The notes: generated from the letters alone by a model not told the origin. A stretch of 64,000 nucleotides of DNA from Actinomadura coerulea (GCF_014208105.1 NZ_JACHMQ010000001.1:6324001-6388000); one strand, 5' to 3'; shown: positions 46,549 through 55,660, numbered from the stretch's first letter. Numbers and translations are program-made.

Positions 46549-47081
46549 CCGAGACCGAGGTCGGCGACCTCGTAGGGGTGGCGGTACTCCAGGCCCTCCT
46601 CGGCGATCCGGCCGGCCGCGCCGCGCTCCAGGATCGTCGCGACCGCCACCACCTCCGCCCCCGCCTCGCGGAGCGCCTCCACCGCCGTCAGGACGGAGCC
46701 GCCCGTGGTCGAGGTGTCCTCCACCGCGAGGACCCGGCGCCCCGCGACGTCGGGCCCCTCGATCCGGCGCTGCAGCCCGTGCGCCTTGCCCGCCTTGCGG
46801 ACGACGAACGCGTCGAGCGCCCGTCCGCGCGCCGCCGCCGCGTGCAGCATCGCGGCGGCCACCGGGTCCGCGCCGAGCGTCAGCCCGCCCACGGCCTCGT
46901 AGTCGAGGTCCGCGGTCTCGTCCAGCATGACCCGTCCCACCAGCGGGGCCGCGGCCCCGTCCAGCGTCACCCGGCGCAGGTCCACGTACCAGGAAGCCCG
47001 CTTGCCCGAGGACAGCACGAAGTCGCCGTGCACCACGGCCTTGTCCTTGATCTTCTGCAGCAGCTCATCACGATCGCTCAC
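46545..47081 (-). CDS. pyrE: orotate phosphoribosyltransferase
   Basis: A 178-residue PRPP-dependent enzyme making orotidine 5'-phosphate in pyrimidine synthesis. GDFVLSSGKRASWYVDLRRV binds orotate, and VLAVEDTSTTGGSVLTAVEA is the PRPP-binding motif. The GTG at 47081 (VSDRDELLQKIKDKAVV) has TAGGGT 7 bases upstream; the frame above is open but overlaps the divergent hydrolase. It stands apart from other pyr genes, which are not in the window. Confidence 0.95.
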   Translation of the reverse strand: MSDRDELLQKIKDKAVVHGDFVLSSGKRASWYVDLRRVTLDGAAAPLVGRVMLDETADLDYEAVGGLTLGADPVAAAMLHAAAARGRALDAFVVRKAGKAHGLQRRIEGPDVAGRRVLAVEDTSTTGGSVLTAVEALREAGAEVVAVATILERGAAGRIAEEGLEYRHPYEVADLGLG

Positions 47082-47139
47082 GTGCAGAACCCTATTGACC
47101 CTGCGTACGCGCTCCGTCCCCGCCGTGTACGTTCGCGGG

Positions 47140-47664
47140 GTGACACCCGGAACCGTCGTCCTGCTGCACGCCCCCGGCGCCACCGCGGCCTCCTGGGGCG
47201 ACCTGCCCGAGATGCTCCGCTCCTACGGCCTGGACGTCGTCGCACCGGACGTCCCGGACGACGCCGGCCCCCGCTACATCGCCCGCGTCTCGCTCACCAT
47301 CACCGCGACCGACCCGGTGCCCCCGCTCGTCCTCGTGGCACACGGCGCCGCGGGCCCCCTGCTTCCCGGCATCGGCCTGGCCCAGCGCGCCGCCCACCGC
47401 CCCGTGGGCGGCTACGTGTTCGTCGACGCCGACCTTCCCCGCCCGGCCCGGCACGACCACGACGCCCCGCAGGACGACCTCCCTACGGCCCCAGATTGGC
47501 CGGAGGCGCCCTGCGGCTACCTCCGGACCCATGCGGACCGCTCCGCCTCCCCGAAGCACGACCAGGCCGTCAGAGAGGCGCGCCTGCGCGGCTGGCCCGT
47601 GACCGAACACGAGCCCCCCACCGCCGCCGCCCAGTCCCTCAGCGAACTCATGACCCGCTTGTAG
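47140..47664 (+). CDS. short alpha/beta-hydrolase-like protein
   Basis: A 174-residue protein with the beginning of an alpha/beta-hydrolase fold: VVLLHAPGATAASWGDLPEM (oxyanion region) and LVLVAHGAAGPLLPGIG, where the nucleophile elbow G-x-S-x-G is replaced by A-H-G-A-A. The catalytic Ser is therefore missing, and the protein is shorter than an active hydrolase. It is probably non-catalytic or very divergent. GTG start with TACGTT six bases upstream. Divergent from pyrE, convergent with a TPR gene. Confidence 0.8.
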   Translation: MTPGTVVLLHAPGATAASWGDLPEMLRSYGLDVVAPDVPDDAGPRYIARVSLTITATDPVPPLVLVAHGAAGPLLPGIGLAQRAAHRPVGGYVFVDADLPRPARHDHDAPQDDLPTAPDWPEAPCGYLRTHADRSASPKHDQAVREARLRGWPVTEHEPPTAAAQSLSELMTRL

Positions 47665-47690
47665 TTCCCAGGGGGCGACCCCTGGGAACT
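47663..47690. terminator. bidirectional terminator spanning both stop codons
   Basis: AGTTCCCAGGGG-GCGA-CCCCTGGGAACT, a perfect 12-bp stem with a 4-base loop. Its outer bases belong to the TAG stop of the forward gene (47662-47664) and the TAG stop of the reverse gene (47691-47689). Confidence 0.85.
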
Positions 47691-48336
47691 AGGAGTTCTT
47701 CAGGAGGTCGTCCAGGAGGGCGTCGTAGTCGTCTTCGCTCCGGCCCAGGTCTATGCGGGCTCGGTAGCGGAGGCGCAGGAGGGCCTCAAGGCTGTCTTCG
47801 GCGAGGGCGACGTCGTCCAGGCCGGGGGTGAGGGAGTCGGCGTCCGGAGTCGGGGCCTCGTCAGGGCCGCCGCCGATGCCCGTGCCCACCGCGCGGTCGC
47901 GGAGGGCCAGGACGACGTCGGCTCCGCTGGTGGCCCACTCGTGGGCACCGGTGGCGTCGCCCTGGGCGTAGAGCACCTCGGCCACGGCGCGGTACACCTC
48001 GGGATCGCGCGGCTTGTCGGCGCGGATCTGGTCGACCAGGGTGCGGGCCTCGTCCCCGCGGCCCAGCTCGAAGAGCGCGTCGGCGAGGTAGGCGCGCGGG
48101 TCGCCGTAGGTCTCGCCGCCGTCCTCCATGGCCCTGCGGTACAGCTCGGCCGCCCTGGCGTGGTCGCCGGCGTGCTGCCACTGCTCTCCGGCGCGCAGCA
48201 GGACGTTCGCGCGTGACACTCCGCCCGACACCGACTCGGCGAGCTCGGACAGCCTGCGGGCCGCCGAGATGTGATCGCCGGTGCGCAGGGTGTCGAACTC
48301 CAGGTCGTCGAGATCGTCTTCCGTCACATGCGTCAC
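47689..48336 (-). CDS. tetratricopeptide-repeat protein
   Basis: A 215-residue cytoplasmic protein with three or four TPR-like helix pairs (RAGEQWQHAGDHARAAELYR, YLADALFELGRGDEARTL, YRAVAEVLYAQGDATGAHEW) and an acidic C-terminal tail. It should be a protein-interaction adaptor; no partner is evident. The GTG at 48336 has TAGCGT six bases upstream, another leaderless signal. It is transcribed together with nothing obvious and faces the hydrolase-like gene. Confidence 0.85.
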   Translation of the reverse strand: MTHVTEDDLDDLEFDTLRTGDHISAARRLSELAESVSGGVSRANVLLRAGEQWQHAGDHARAAELYRRAMEDGGETYGDPRAYLADALFELGRGDEARTLVDQIRADKPRDPEVYRAVAEVLYAQGDATGAHEWATSGADVVLALRDRAVGTGIGGGPDEAPTPDADSLTPGLDDVALAEDSLEALLRLRYRARIDLGRSEDDYDALLDDLLKNS

Positions 48337-48417
48337 GGTTCAACGCTACCCGGCACCGCCCGGCCGAAGCGGGCGAATCGATGATGATCGTGGAATACCG
48401 GGGCTAACGACGTCAGG

Positions 48418-49767
48418 TCACCTGCGTGAACGCTCCAGCGCGTCCCAGAAGCCGCGGCGCAGGGCGTGGCGGACCTCGTCGTGCAGGAGGAAGTCTATGG
48501 GCAGCGAGGAGCCCTGGAGGAGCCGGGCCTCAAGGTCGGACGGCATGCGCGGCTTGCGGGCGAGGACGGCCTCCAGCCACAGCGCCGGGGCGTCGCGGGC
48601 GACGGACTCGCCGAAGTCCTGGCCTTCCTGGTGGGCGGCCTTGACGGCGTCCGAGAGGGTCGGCGTCTGCTGCACCGGGACGGGGGAGATCTGCTGCGGG
48701 CCGGTGTAGGGGCCGTGCTGGCCGCCGGACGGCGCCGGCTGCGGCTGGAGGGTCTGCGGGGGAGGCGGCGGGGAGGGCGCCGGGATGGGGGACGAGGTGT
48801 ACTGCGGGCTGGGGCTCGGCGGCGGCGCGGGCGGGGACGGGGCCTGCGTCGAGGACGGCCCTGCCGGGGCGGGATTGGGCGGGAGCGGCAGCCCTCCGGT
48901 GCCGTAGGACGATCCGGCGAGCCCGCCGCCCGTTCCGCCGGGGAGCGGCACCGGGCCGGTGCCGAGGCCGGGGCCGCCGGCCGGGGAGGATCCCCCGCCG
49001 AGCCCGCCGGTCATGGCCGGGCCGAGGTCGCGGACGGCCGGATGCGGCGCCGGGGCCGGCGCCGGGACCGGCGACGGGGCGGGGGTCGCGGGCGGGATGC
49101 TCAGCGGGGACGCGGGCGGCGGCCCGTTGCCGGCGGTGCTCTGGAGCGGGCCGAGCGAGGAGGCGTGCCCGTTCGTGCCGCCGTGCCCGTTGGACAGCGG
49201 GCTCGTCCCGAGCGAGGAGCCCCCGTCGACGCCGGTGAGCAGGTTGACGTAGGGGCGCAGGTGGCCGGAGCCGATCTCGATGAGGTCGTCGCACTCCTGG
49301 CGCAGCACCCGGGAGATCGTCCAGTTGCCGTCGACGGCGACGTGCACGACCGTGACGCGGACGCCGAGGTCCTGGGCGTCCGCGACGACCTGGGCGAGGT
49401 CCTCGTCGCCGCTGACCAGGACGGCGTCGGCGAGAGCGTCGTTGCGGGCCAGGGTCATCAGGTCGCGGTGGATCTCGGTGTCGACGCCCTCGCGGCGGCC
49501 GGGGCGGATCCGGCCGAGCCGCAGCTTGAGGCCGGGCAGGTCGGCGAGCGCGTCGTGCTCGGGGCTGCGGCGCCCCTCGACCGTCGCCTCGTACCAGTAG
49601 CAGCGCAGCAGCGGCATGCCGGTGCGCTCTCTGGCGAGGTTGCCGAGGAGCTGCAGGAGGCCGCCGAAGTCCCACGAGACGGTCTCGCGATGGCGCGTGC
49701 CGTGTACCGCCATGGCACCGTCCGCCAGCAGGTAGCCGGCGTCCACGAACAGCGCGCAGCGATCCAT
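48418..49767 (-). CDS. NYN-domain (LabA/PIN-like) protein with Pro-rich linker
   Basis: A 449-residue protein. The N-terminal NYN domain (1-165) keeps the acidic residues of PIN-like RNases: RCALFVDAGYLL, VDTEIHRDLMTLA and AVLVSGDEDLAQVV. A Gly/Pro/Ser-rich linker of about 190 residues follows, then a helical C-terminal domain (about 365-449, SDAVKAAHQEGQDFGES onward). The ATG at 49767 has AGGAAGG upstream. A metal-dependent RNA or tRNA cleavage role is expected from the family but the substrate is unknown. Confidence 0.87.
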   Translation of the reverse strand: MDRCALFVDAGYLLADGAMAVHGTRHRETVSWDFGGLLQLLGNLARERTGMPLLRCYWYEATVEGRRSPEHDALADLPGLKLRLGRIRPGRREGVDTEIHRDLMTLARNDALADAVLVSGDEDLAQVVADAQDLGVRVTVVHVAVDGNWTISRVLRQECDDLIEIGSGHLRPYVNLLTGVDGGSSLGTSPLSNGHGGTNGHASSLGPLQSTAGNGPPPASPLSIPPATPAPSPVPAPAPAPHPAVRDLGPAMTGGLGGGSSPAGGPGLGTGPVPLPGGTGGGLAGSSYGTGGLPLPPNPAPAGPSSTQAPSPPAPPPSPSPQYTSSPIPAPSPPPPPQTLQPQPAPSGGQHGPYTGPQQISPVPVQQTPTLSDAVKAAHQEGQDFGESVARDAPALWLEAVLARKPRMPSDLEARLLQGSSLPIDFLLHDEVRHALRRGFWDALERSRR

Positions 49768-50019
49768 GCGGCACCGCCCTTCCTCAACACGGGAGCTCAC
49801 AGCGTGCCCATTTCGGCGTAGCGACCCCGGGCGCTTATAGCGTAGTGAAGCCCGTCTGCCCGGTAGGCCGTTACGGCGATTCGCCACTCTTTCATGGCAG
49901 GCCGCCGGTTGGCGACTCCTCGGTAACAAGGATTCGGGAGCCGCGGCGGACGCTACCAGCCCTTCAGGCTCCGTCCGGCCCTTCCGAAGGATCTTTACGG
50001 GAAGAATCAGGTGGCGGGT

Positions 50020-51402
50020 TCAGTCCAGGCGAGCCCGCGACCCTCGCTTCAACCCCGGATGGCGGCCGTGACCGTGGGCCTCGCCGGAGGAGGCGGCGCG
50101 GTGCCGTATGGCGCGGTGCCGTATGGAGCGGATCTCGCCGCTCGGCGTGTCGATGCCCAGGTGGACGCGGACCTCGGCCGACAGCAGCGGTACCCGCACT
50201 TGGATGTGGACCAGCAGGCCTCCAGGGCGCTCGGTGGGACGGGACGGGGCCGGGGCGGGCGCGGAGGGCTTCTTCACGTGCGGTGGTGCCACCCGAGGCC
50301 TCGGAGCCGGGTGAGGCGGCCTGACCCGCGGTTCGGCCGCCGCCGGGCGGACGGGGTCCTGCTTCTTCGCCGGCGGCCTCGCGACCGGCGGCCTGGCCGC
50401 GGGCGGCCTCGCGGCGGGCGGCCGGACGGCGGGCGGGGCGACCGGCTCGGCGGCGGACGGCGGCGTGCGAGGCGCGGGGGCCGACTGGTCGTCGGACACG
50501 AGCACCAGGCCGAGCGCCATCGCCCCGGTGGCGGCCGCCACGGCCCCGGCGAGCACCTGCTGCTGCCCCCGGGGCAGGAGCCGCACCCACAGGAAGAGGC
50601 CGCCCTTGGACGCCAGGTAGGCGGTGCTCGCCGAGCCCAGCACGAGCGGCCCGATGTGGTCGCGCAGTGCCGTGTTCACCTGCGCCAGTTCCCCGTAGAG
50701 GCCCTTGCAGCGCTTGCAGCCGTCCAGATGGCGCCCGACCCTGCGGGAGTCGCGGCCCGGCAGCGCGTCGCGGACGTAGGCGCCGAGCTTGTCCAGGACG
50801 GGACGGCACGCGTCGCCGGGGCGGAGGCCGTCCAGGTGCATCTGGAGGTAGGCCTGCCGCAGCCCCTCGCGGGCCCGGTAGGCGAGCGCGGCGGCGCCGT
50901 TCGCGGTCAACCCGAGGATCGGGGCGACGTCGGCGGGCCTCCCGTCCTCGACCTCGGTGTGCCAGAGGACGGTCTGCCACCGCTCGGGCAGCGACAGGAA
51001 CGCCCGCGCGACCATCGACCGTTCCAGCGCCTCGACCGCGGGATCGTCGAAGGGCTCCCCGACCTCGTACGCCTCGATGTCGTCGGTGTGGTGGACGCGC
51101 CGGTCAGCGCGCTGCCGGTCGTAGACCGTCCGCCGCACGGCCGTGAGCAGGTAGGGGCGGAACCCGGAGTCGGGCCCGCCGCCCCGCCTGAGCACGGAGA
51201 GGACCTTGGCGAACGCGTCCTGGACGGCGTCCTCGGCGGCGTCGCGCCCGGCCAGGTGGCCGGCGAGCCCGCGTGCGGCGGGCAGGTGCCGCTCGTAGAG
51301 CGTTCCGAAGGCGGCGTCGTCCCCCTCGCGGATCCGGGAGATGAGCGCGGCGTCGCTCGGCTCGGCCCCGCCGGGCGCCGTCACATCGTCCCCTGGCTCC
51401 AT
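50020..51402 (-). CDS. ECF sigma factor fused to zinc-finger, membrane and Pro-rich domains
   Basis: A 460-residue protein. Sigma region 2 (about 25-95, LYERHLPAARGLAGHL, GRDAAEDAVQDAFAKVL) and region 4 (about 130-190, LPERWQTVLWHTEVE, GLTANGAAALAYRAREGL) are followed by a zinc-binding anti-sigma-like motif (RHLDGCKRCKGLYGEL, H-x3-C-x2-C), one membrane helix (about 278-302), and a Pro/Ala/Lys/Arg-rich tail with RPPAARPPVARPP repeats. Sigma and anti-sigma functions on one chain match the extended ECF groups of actinobacteria. Membrane release by proteolysis is a likely but unproven switch. Confidence 0.92.
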   Translation of the reverse strand: MEPGDDVTAPGGAEPSDAALISRIREGDDAAFGTLYERHLPAARGLAGHLAGRDAAEDAVQDAFAKVLSVLRRGGGPDSGFRPYLLTAVRRTVYDRQRADRRVHHTDDIEAYEVGEPFDDPAVEALERSMVARAFLSLPERWQTVLWHTEVEDGRPADVAPILGLTANGAAALAYRAREGLRQAYLQMHLDGLRPGDACRPVLDKLGAYVRDALPGRDSRRVGRHLDGCKRCKGLYGELAQVNTALRDHIGPLVLGSASTAYLASKGGLFLWVRLLPRGQQQVLAGAVAAATGAMALGLVLVSDDQSAPAPRTPPSAAEPVAPPAVRPPAARPPAARPPVARPPAKKQDPVRPAAAEPRVRPPHPAPRPRVAPPHVKKPSAPAPAPSRPTERPGGLLVHIQVRVPLLSAEVRVHLGIDTPSGEIRSIRHRAIRHRAASSGEAHGHGRHPGLKRGSRARLD

Positions 51403-51539
51403 GCTTGCTCATTGTGACTGATTGACCACCTGTTGTCGCTCATTTTGGTCACAGATATCCGCGGGAGCCGCGTCATAGCCGGGACACCGCGCCGTTGGAG
51501 GGGTGTGGACGGCGTCTTGGGCGGGGTCGTCCACGCGGC

Positions 51540-51580
51540 GGGTGCGTTCGTTTCATCGAGGGGGTGGAACGAACGCACCC
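51540..51580 (-). terminator. inverted repeat after the phosphatase gene
   Basis: GGGTGCGTTCGTT-N15-AACGAACGCACCC, a perfect 13-bp stem 6 bases after the stop at 51586 on the reverse strand. The interval 51403-51539 is the upstream region of the sigma factor and contains two GCTCATT copies and distant TGTGAC/GTCACA halves. Confidence 0.75.
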
Positions 51581-51585
51581 GTCCG

Positions 51586-53211
51586 TCAGGTGATCTCGGC
51601 GCGGCCCATGTCGGACATCGTGCCGCTGGTCCCCGGCGTCTCCCACCGCACGCCGCAGTCCCTTCCGGACAGCTCGACGGTGGCGATGGCGTTGTCGAAC
51701 CAGGGGCCGTTCGTCATCCGCCACCGGATCGGCGGGGCGGGCACCTTCGCCAGCTTCGCCAGGACGCGGAACGGCCGTCCGGCGGCGCGCGAGCAGGCGA
51801 TGCGGTTCGCCCACCGGAACTTGCCCTCCAGCGGGTTGCGCAGGGGCGAGCAGACGATCTGGGTGATCTTCGACCGGGTGGCGGGCTCGGTGATCCGCGC
51901 CAGGTAGGAGTAGTGGATGTCGCCGGACAGGAACGAGATGCTCGCCGGCGCCGGGCCGCGCTCCCCCCGGCCGACGGCGACGACGCCGGCGGCGACGGCG
52001 CGGAACGACTTCTCGAACGCGGCCCAGTGCTCCAGGTCGGCGGCCTGGCGGATCTTCTCGCCGGCGGCCGCGCCCCGCCTGCCCCACGCGCCCTCGGCCA
52101 TGGCCTCGTTCCACGACTCGGCGTGGTGGATGGCCATGGGCAGCAGGTAGGGGAGCGAGCTGGCGATGAGCAGGTGGTCCACGCCGCCCTGGCACTGGCC
52201 GTCCAGCCAGTCGAACTCCTCGTCGTCGAGCATGCCGCGCCGGTCGGCCGTGAGGAGGCGGGAGCACCGGCTGTCGACGACGATCAGGCGCGTGCCGGCC
52301 CAGTCGTGGGCGTAGCTCCAGCGCATGGTCTCGGGCTGCTTGTCGGCCTTCTCGGCGAACGCGTCCAGGACGGCGCCCGCGTCGCCGGTCTCGTCGGAGG
52401 CGGCCCGGACGGCCTCGAAGACGGGGTCGGACGCCCGGTCCTGAGGCGACATGTTCCCGAGGTGCTGGTAGATCCAGTACGACCCGATGCCGCCCGTGAT
52501 GCGCGCCTTCCACCAGGGCTGGGCCCACATCTCCCGCCGCCAGGTGTACGAGGTGTTCCAGTCGTCGCGGATGTCGTGGTCGTCGAAGATCGTGAACGTG
52601 GGGACGGTGGACAGCAGCCACCGGACGGCCGGGTCGTCGTGCCAGGCGAGCTTGTAGAGCTGGGTGTAGTCCTCGTAGTCGGCGACCTCGTCGTCCGGCG
52701 GCGCGCCCGGGGCCCGGCGGCCGCCGATGAACTCGCGCATCTCGGGGGTCAGTTCGTCGGCGTACACCTGGTCGCCGACCATGAGCAGGACGTCCGGCCA
52801 GACGGCGTCGTCCCCGCCGGTCCGGAGCCTGTCGGCGAACGCGGTGAGGGCGTCGTGCCCGTACTCCTCCACCGTTCCGGGCGAGCGGCGGCAGGAGCCG
52901 AAGGAGATGCGCAGCTCGCCGTGCTCGCGCAGCGTCCTGATGTGGGAGGCGGGGAAGCCGGCGCCGGCCTCGGGCCAGACGGTCTCGCCGTCCGCGACCA
53001 CCTCGTACGGGATCCGCGCCCCCGGGGAGAGTCCGTCGATCTCGACGACGGCGTAGTGGTGGCCGTGCGCCGTGAAGGTGCGGGCGGCGGCGTCCACGCC
53101 CTGCTTCCGGTTGACGACCCTGACCTCGCACGGACGATCGGTCTCCACCCAGATCGTCGCGGTGCGGTGACTCACGTGCCGGAGGTGGGGGCCGAGTACC
53201 AAAGCGGTCAT
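51586..53211 (-). CDS. PhoD-like alkaline phosphatase/phosphodiesterase
   Basis: A 541-residue metallophosphatase with an N-terminal beta domain and a PhoD catalytic domain. Metal-site motifs: ISFGSCRRSPG, LLMVGDQVYADEL, FTIFDDHDIRDDWN, LIVVDSRCSR and FLSGDIHYSY. There is no Tat or Sec signal, unlike secreted PhoD enzymes, so it is predicted to act in the cytoplasm. Substrate unknown, probably a phosphodiester. It is upstream of and separated by a terminator from the sigma factor gene. Confidence 0.93.
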   Translation of the reverse strand: MTALVLGPHLRHVSHRTATIWVETDRPCEVRVVNRKQGVDAAARTFTAHGHHYAVVEIDGLSPGARIPYEVVADGETVWPEAGAGFPASHIRTLREHGELRISFGSCRRSPGTVEEYGHDALTAFADRLRTGGDDAVWPDVLLMVGDQVYADELTPEMREFIGGRRAPGAPPDDEVADYEDYTQLYKLAWHDDPAVRWLLSTVPTFTIFDDHDIRDDWNTSYTWRREMWAQPWWKARITGGIGSYWIYQHLGNMSPQDRASDPVFEAVRAASDETGDAGAVLDAFAEKADKQPETMRWSYAHDWAGTRLIVVDSRCSRLLTADRRGMLDDEEFDWLDGQCQGGVDHLLIASSLPYLLPMAIHHAESWNEAMAEGAWGRRGAAAGEKIRQAADLEHWAAFEKSFRAVAAGVVAVGRGERGPAPASISFLSGDIHYSYLARITEPATRSKITQIVCSPLRNPLEGKFRWANRIACSRAAGRPFRVLAKLAKVPAPPIRWRMTNGPWFDNAIATVELSGRDCGVRWETPGTSGTMSDMGRAEIT

Positions 53212-53313
53212 AGAACGCCTCTCTAGCGGACGGGCGCCGATGTGTCCACAGCGCGGCGGGCCGCATGCCGTCCATGCCGCCCGCCGGGAGGGCGGCCGGG
53301 CCCGCGCCGGAGG

Positions 53314-54300
53314 TCAGCGGGAGCCCAGGACCTCGTGCTCCTTCTCAGGGGGCAGGCCGACCACGGGACGGTCGGGACGCTGCGGAGCGGTGCCGCCTAT
53401 CGACCGGAGCCAGGCCCAGGTGTCCGCGACCGTCTCCTGGACGGGCCTGCAACGCAGCCCGGCGGAAAGGGCCTTGGCGACGTTCCCCCGGTGCAGGGTG
53501 TCGTAGGCCTCGCCGGGTGGGAGCCAGACAGGAAGGTCGGTCCACGGCTCGATGCCCGCTTCCAGGATCGCTTCCGGGGCCGTCCAGACGAGATTCGCCC
53601 GCGATCCCGTGACGTCGGCGCAGGCCTGGAGCAGCTCTTCCATCGTCGTGTGGTCGGGTGGGCTGACCAGGTCGTAGGGCCCGCCGAGTCCGTGCTCGAC
53701 GGCGTCCAGAGTCCAGGTGGCGAGGTCCCGCACGTCGATGTACTGGAGGCCGGCGTCGCGCGGGCCGGGCGCCAGGACGTCGCCGCCCCGTGCCATGCGC
53801 GTCAGCCACCAGGGAAGCCGCCCGATGTTCTCGTACGGGCCCAGGATGAGGCCCGCCCGCACCAGGAGGGCGTTGTCCCCGTACACGTCGAGTGCCGCGA
53901 GTTCGCCCCCGCGCTTCGCCGCCGCGTAGTCGACATCGCCGTCGTCCGGGGAACCGTCCACCACCTCGGCTTCTTCGCCGCGCCCGGACGGTTCCGGATA
54001 CCGGTAAACCGAACGGCTGGAGATGTAGGCGTACCGCGTGACACGTCCGTCGAGCAGGCGCGCTGCATTCCGGACGACGAACGGTGCGCCGGACCAGGTG
54101 TCGACGACGGCGTCCCATTCCCCGTCTTCAAGTGCCTTGAGGCCGCCCTCTGCGGTGCGGTCGCCGTGCAACGACACGACTCCCTGGGGCGGCTCATGGC
54201 GGCCCCTGTGGAAGACCGTGACGTCCCAGCCGCGGGCGAGAGCCCCTTCGGTGATGGCCCGTCCGACGAACTCCGTCCCGCCCAGCATCAGAAGCCTCAT
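53314..54300 (-). CDS. NAD-dependent epimerase/dehydratase-like reductase
   Basis: A 328-residue extended short-chain dehydrogenase. The nucleotide loop is MRLLMLGGTEFVGRAITEGA (GGTxFxG form, atypical), with HRGRHEP after strand 2 and a YAAAK catalytic pair (DYAAAKRGGELAAL). The form is shared with isoflavone-reductase-like and chloroplast-type RNA-binding atypical SDRs found in actinobacteria. The ATG at 54300 begins the fold; the longer frame to 54468 lacks coding bias. Substrate unknown. Confidence 0.9.
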   Translation of the reverse strand: MRLLMLGGTEFVGRAITEGALARGWDVTVFHRGRHEPPQGVVSLHGDRTAEGGLKALEDGEWDAVVDTWSGAPFVVRNAARLLDGRVTRYAYISSRSVYRYPEPSGRGEEAEVVDGSPDDGDVDYAAAKRGGELAALDVYGDNALLVRAGLILGPYENIGRLPWWLTRMARGGDVLAPGPRDAGLQYIDVRDLATWTLDAVEHGLGGPYDLVSPPDHTTMEELLQACADVTGSRANLVWTAPEAILEAGIEPWTDLPVWLPPGEAYDTLHRGNVAKALSAGLRCRPVQETVADTWAWLRSIGGTAPQRPDRPVVGLPPEKEHEVLGSR

Positions 54301-54609
54301 GGAAGAACTCTGCCTTCCGTACCGGCCGGATGTCGAAATCGGGTGGGTCCGAGTGTCCGGTACCCGGCCCGCCGCCTCGGAAAGGTCCGGCGCACGGACC
54401 GGCGCGGTTGCGGACGACCCCCAACCGGCGGCGCGGAGGGAACCGATTCCGGGGCCGGCGGCCCGCACCGACCCTGACCGCCCGTCATACCAGGTGGTAT
54501 TTATACCCCATTCATGATTGTTGCTAGAAATCTATGGATTGGCGTTGCAAGCGGCAATGTTCTGGCTATGGTCGAGTTCCTGCAACTCTCATTCGGTGGG
54601 GAAACGGTC
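54301..54609 (+). promoter_or_regulatory. AT-rich control region of the Roadblock cluster
   Basis: No gene is supported here. ATACC-N4-GGTAT-N2-ATACC (54487-54507) gives two overlapping palindromes that share the middle arm, an operator-like arrangement next to a TATTTATA stretch. The frame of the following gene is open back to 54514, but those codons have no G/C third-position bias, so translation probably starts later. Confidence 0.45.
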
Positions 54610-54987
54610 TTGGGCATTGACGGGTGTCTCGCGTCGATGATGACCATTCCGGGGGCGCGGCGGGTCACGCTGGTCGACTGCGCCAGCGGGCTCGCCGTGG
54701 CGGCGGCCGGCCGGGAGGACGTCCTCGACCAGCACGAGGACGCGGCCGGCGCGACCGACGTGGTGCGGGCGGTGCTGGCGTCGCCGGCGCTCAGCGCCAC
54801 CGCGGCGGGCGACGACGTCGAGGAGATCATCGTTTGCGGAACGGATGGATATCACTTGCTGGCCCTTACCGGAGCGAATATCGACGGCCATCTCTTCGTC
54901 CATTTGCTGCTCGACCGGGAGAATGGCAACCTCGCGCTCGCCCGGCTCCGCATGCGCGACCTCCTCGGCGAGATCACGGGCGGATGA
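54610..54987 (+). CDS. Roadblock/LC7-domain protein (first of three)
   Basis: A 125-residue Roadblock/LC7 fold: GIDGCLASMMTIPGARRVTL, VDCASGLAVAAAG and LVHLLLDRENGNLALARLR-type ending (HLLLDRENGNLALARLRM). The TTG at 54610 follows GGGGAAACGGTC and gives a length close to the related protein at 56220; an ATG at 54514 is possible but its extra codons look non-coding. Roadblock proteins dimerise and act as regulators of small GTPases of the MglA class. The next gene starts 1 base after the stop. Confidence 0.8.
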   Translation: MGIDGCLASMMTIPGARRVTLVDCASGLAVAAAGREDVLDQHEDAAGATDVVRAVLASPALSATAAGDDVEEIIVCGTDGYHLLALTGANIDGHLFVHLLLDRENGNLALARLRMRDLLGEITGG

Positions 54988-54988
54988 C

Positions 54989-55660
54989 ATGGCGGACGCG
55001 AACACGGGATGGGTCGCCGGAGCCCTGGCGGACCTGGAACGGGAGAAGGCCACCGGCCTGCTGCGGGTGGGCGGCGACGGCGCGTTCCATGTGGACCGCG
55101 GGGCCGTCACACTCGCCGAGAGCCGGCACGCGCCGGGGCCGGGCGACCTCCCCGGCGGGGCCGACCCCGAACTGGCGGGCCTGCTCGCCATGTTCGACGC
55201 CGCCTGCCTCCTCCTCGACTCGCGGGCCGAGCCGGCGTTCACCGAGGGGGCGCCGGGCGGCGGCCCCCGGCGGGTCACCGTGGCGACGCTCGTCCACGAG
55301 CAGCGCCGCCGCCGCGCCCTCCTCGACGCCGCCTGGCCCGACGCGAGCGTGGACGTCGCGCCGGTGGTGCCGGTCCGGCGGGTCAGGCGGCAGCGCGTCA
55401 TCCTGACCGGCGTCCAGGCGGAGATCCTGCTCAACGCCGACGGCAGCCGCACCCCCGCGCAGCTGGCCCGCGAACTCGGGCGGACGGTCTTCGCGTCCCT
55501 GCTCGCCGTGCGGGGGCTCGCCGCGGCGTCGCTGGTGCGGACCGGCCCGCCGGACGGGCCCGGCGCCGCGCCCGTCCGCGGCGAGGTCCCCGCCGACTGG
55601 GCGCCCGCGGACCACGACCTGCTCGTCCGGCTCCACGCGGCGCTGGTGGAGCTCCGCTGA
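54989..55660 (+). CDS. DUF4388-like plus winged-helix protein of the Roadblock cluster
   Basis: A 223-residue protein. Residues 5-45 (ALADLEREKATGLLRVGGDG, AFHVDRGAVTLAES) resemble the DUF4388 domain found beside Roadblock proteins. The C-terminal part (about 140-190; ILTGVQAEILLNADG, RTPAQLARELGRTVF) looks like a winged helix. It may link a Roadblock complex to DNA or to another protein. The start follows the preceding stop by 1 base; the next gene starts 16 bases after its stop. Function is inference. Confidence 0.78.
   Translation: MADANTGWVAGALADLEREKATGLLRVGGDGAFHVDRGAVTLAESRHAPGPGDLPGGADPELAGLLAMFDAACLLLDSRAEPAFTEGAPGGGPRRVTVATLVHEQRRRRALLDAAWPDASVDVAPVVPVRRVRRQRVILTGVQAEILLNADGSRTPAQLARELGRTVFASLLAVRGLAAASLVRTGPPDGPGAAPVRGEVPADWAPADHDLLVRLHAALVELR

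Noticed and set aside
48670..49230. Low-complexity Pro/Gly/Ser stretch in the NYN protein as a separate repeat element or frameshift.
   Set aside because: The frame is continuous and the stretch behaves as a disordered linker between two folded domains.
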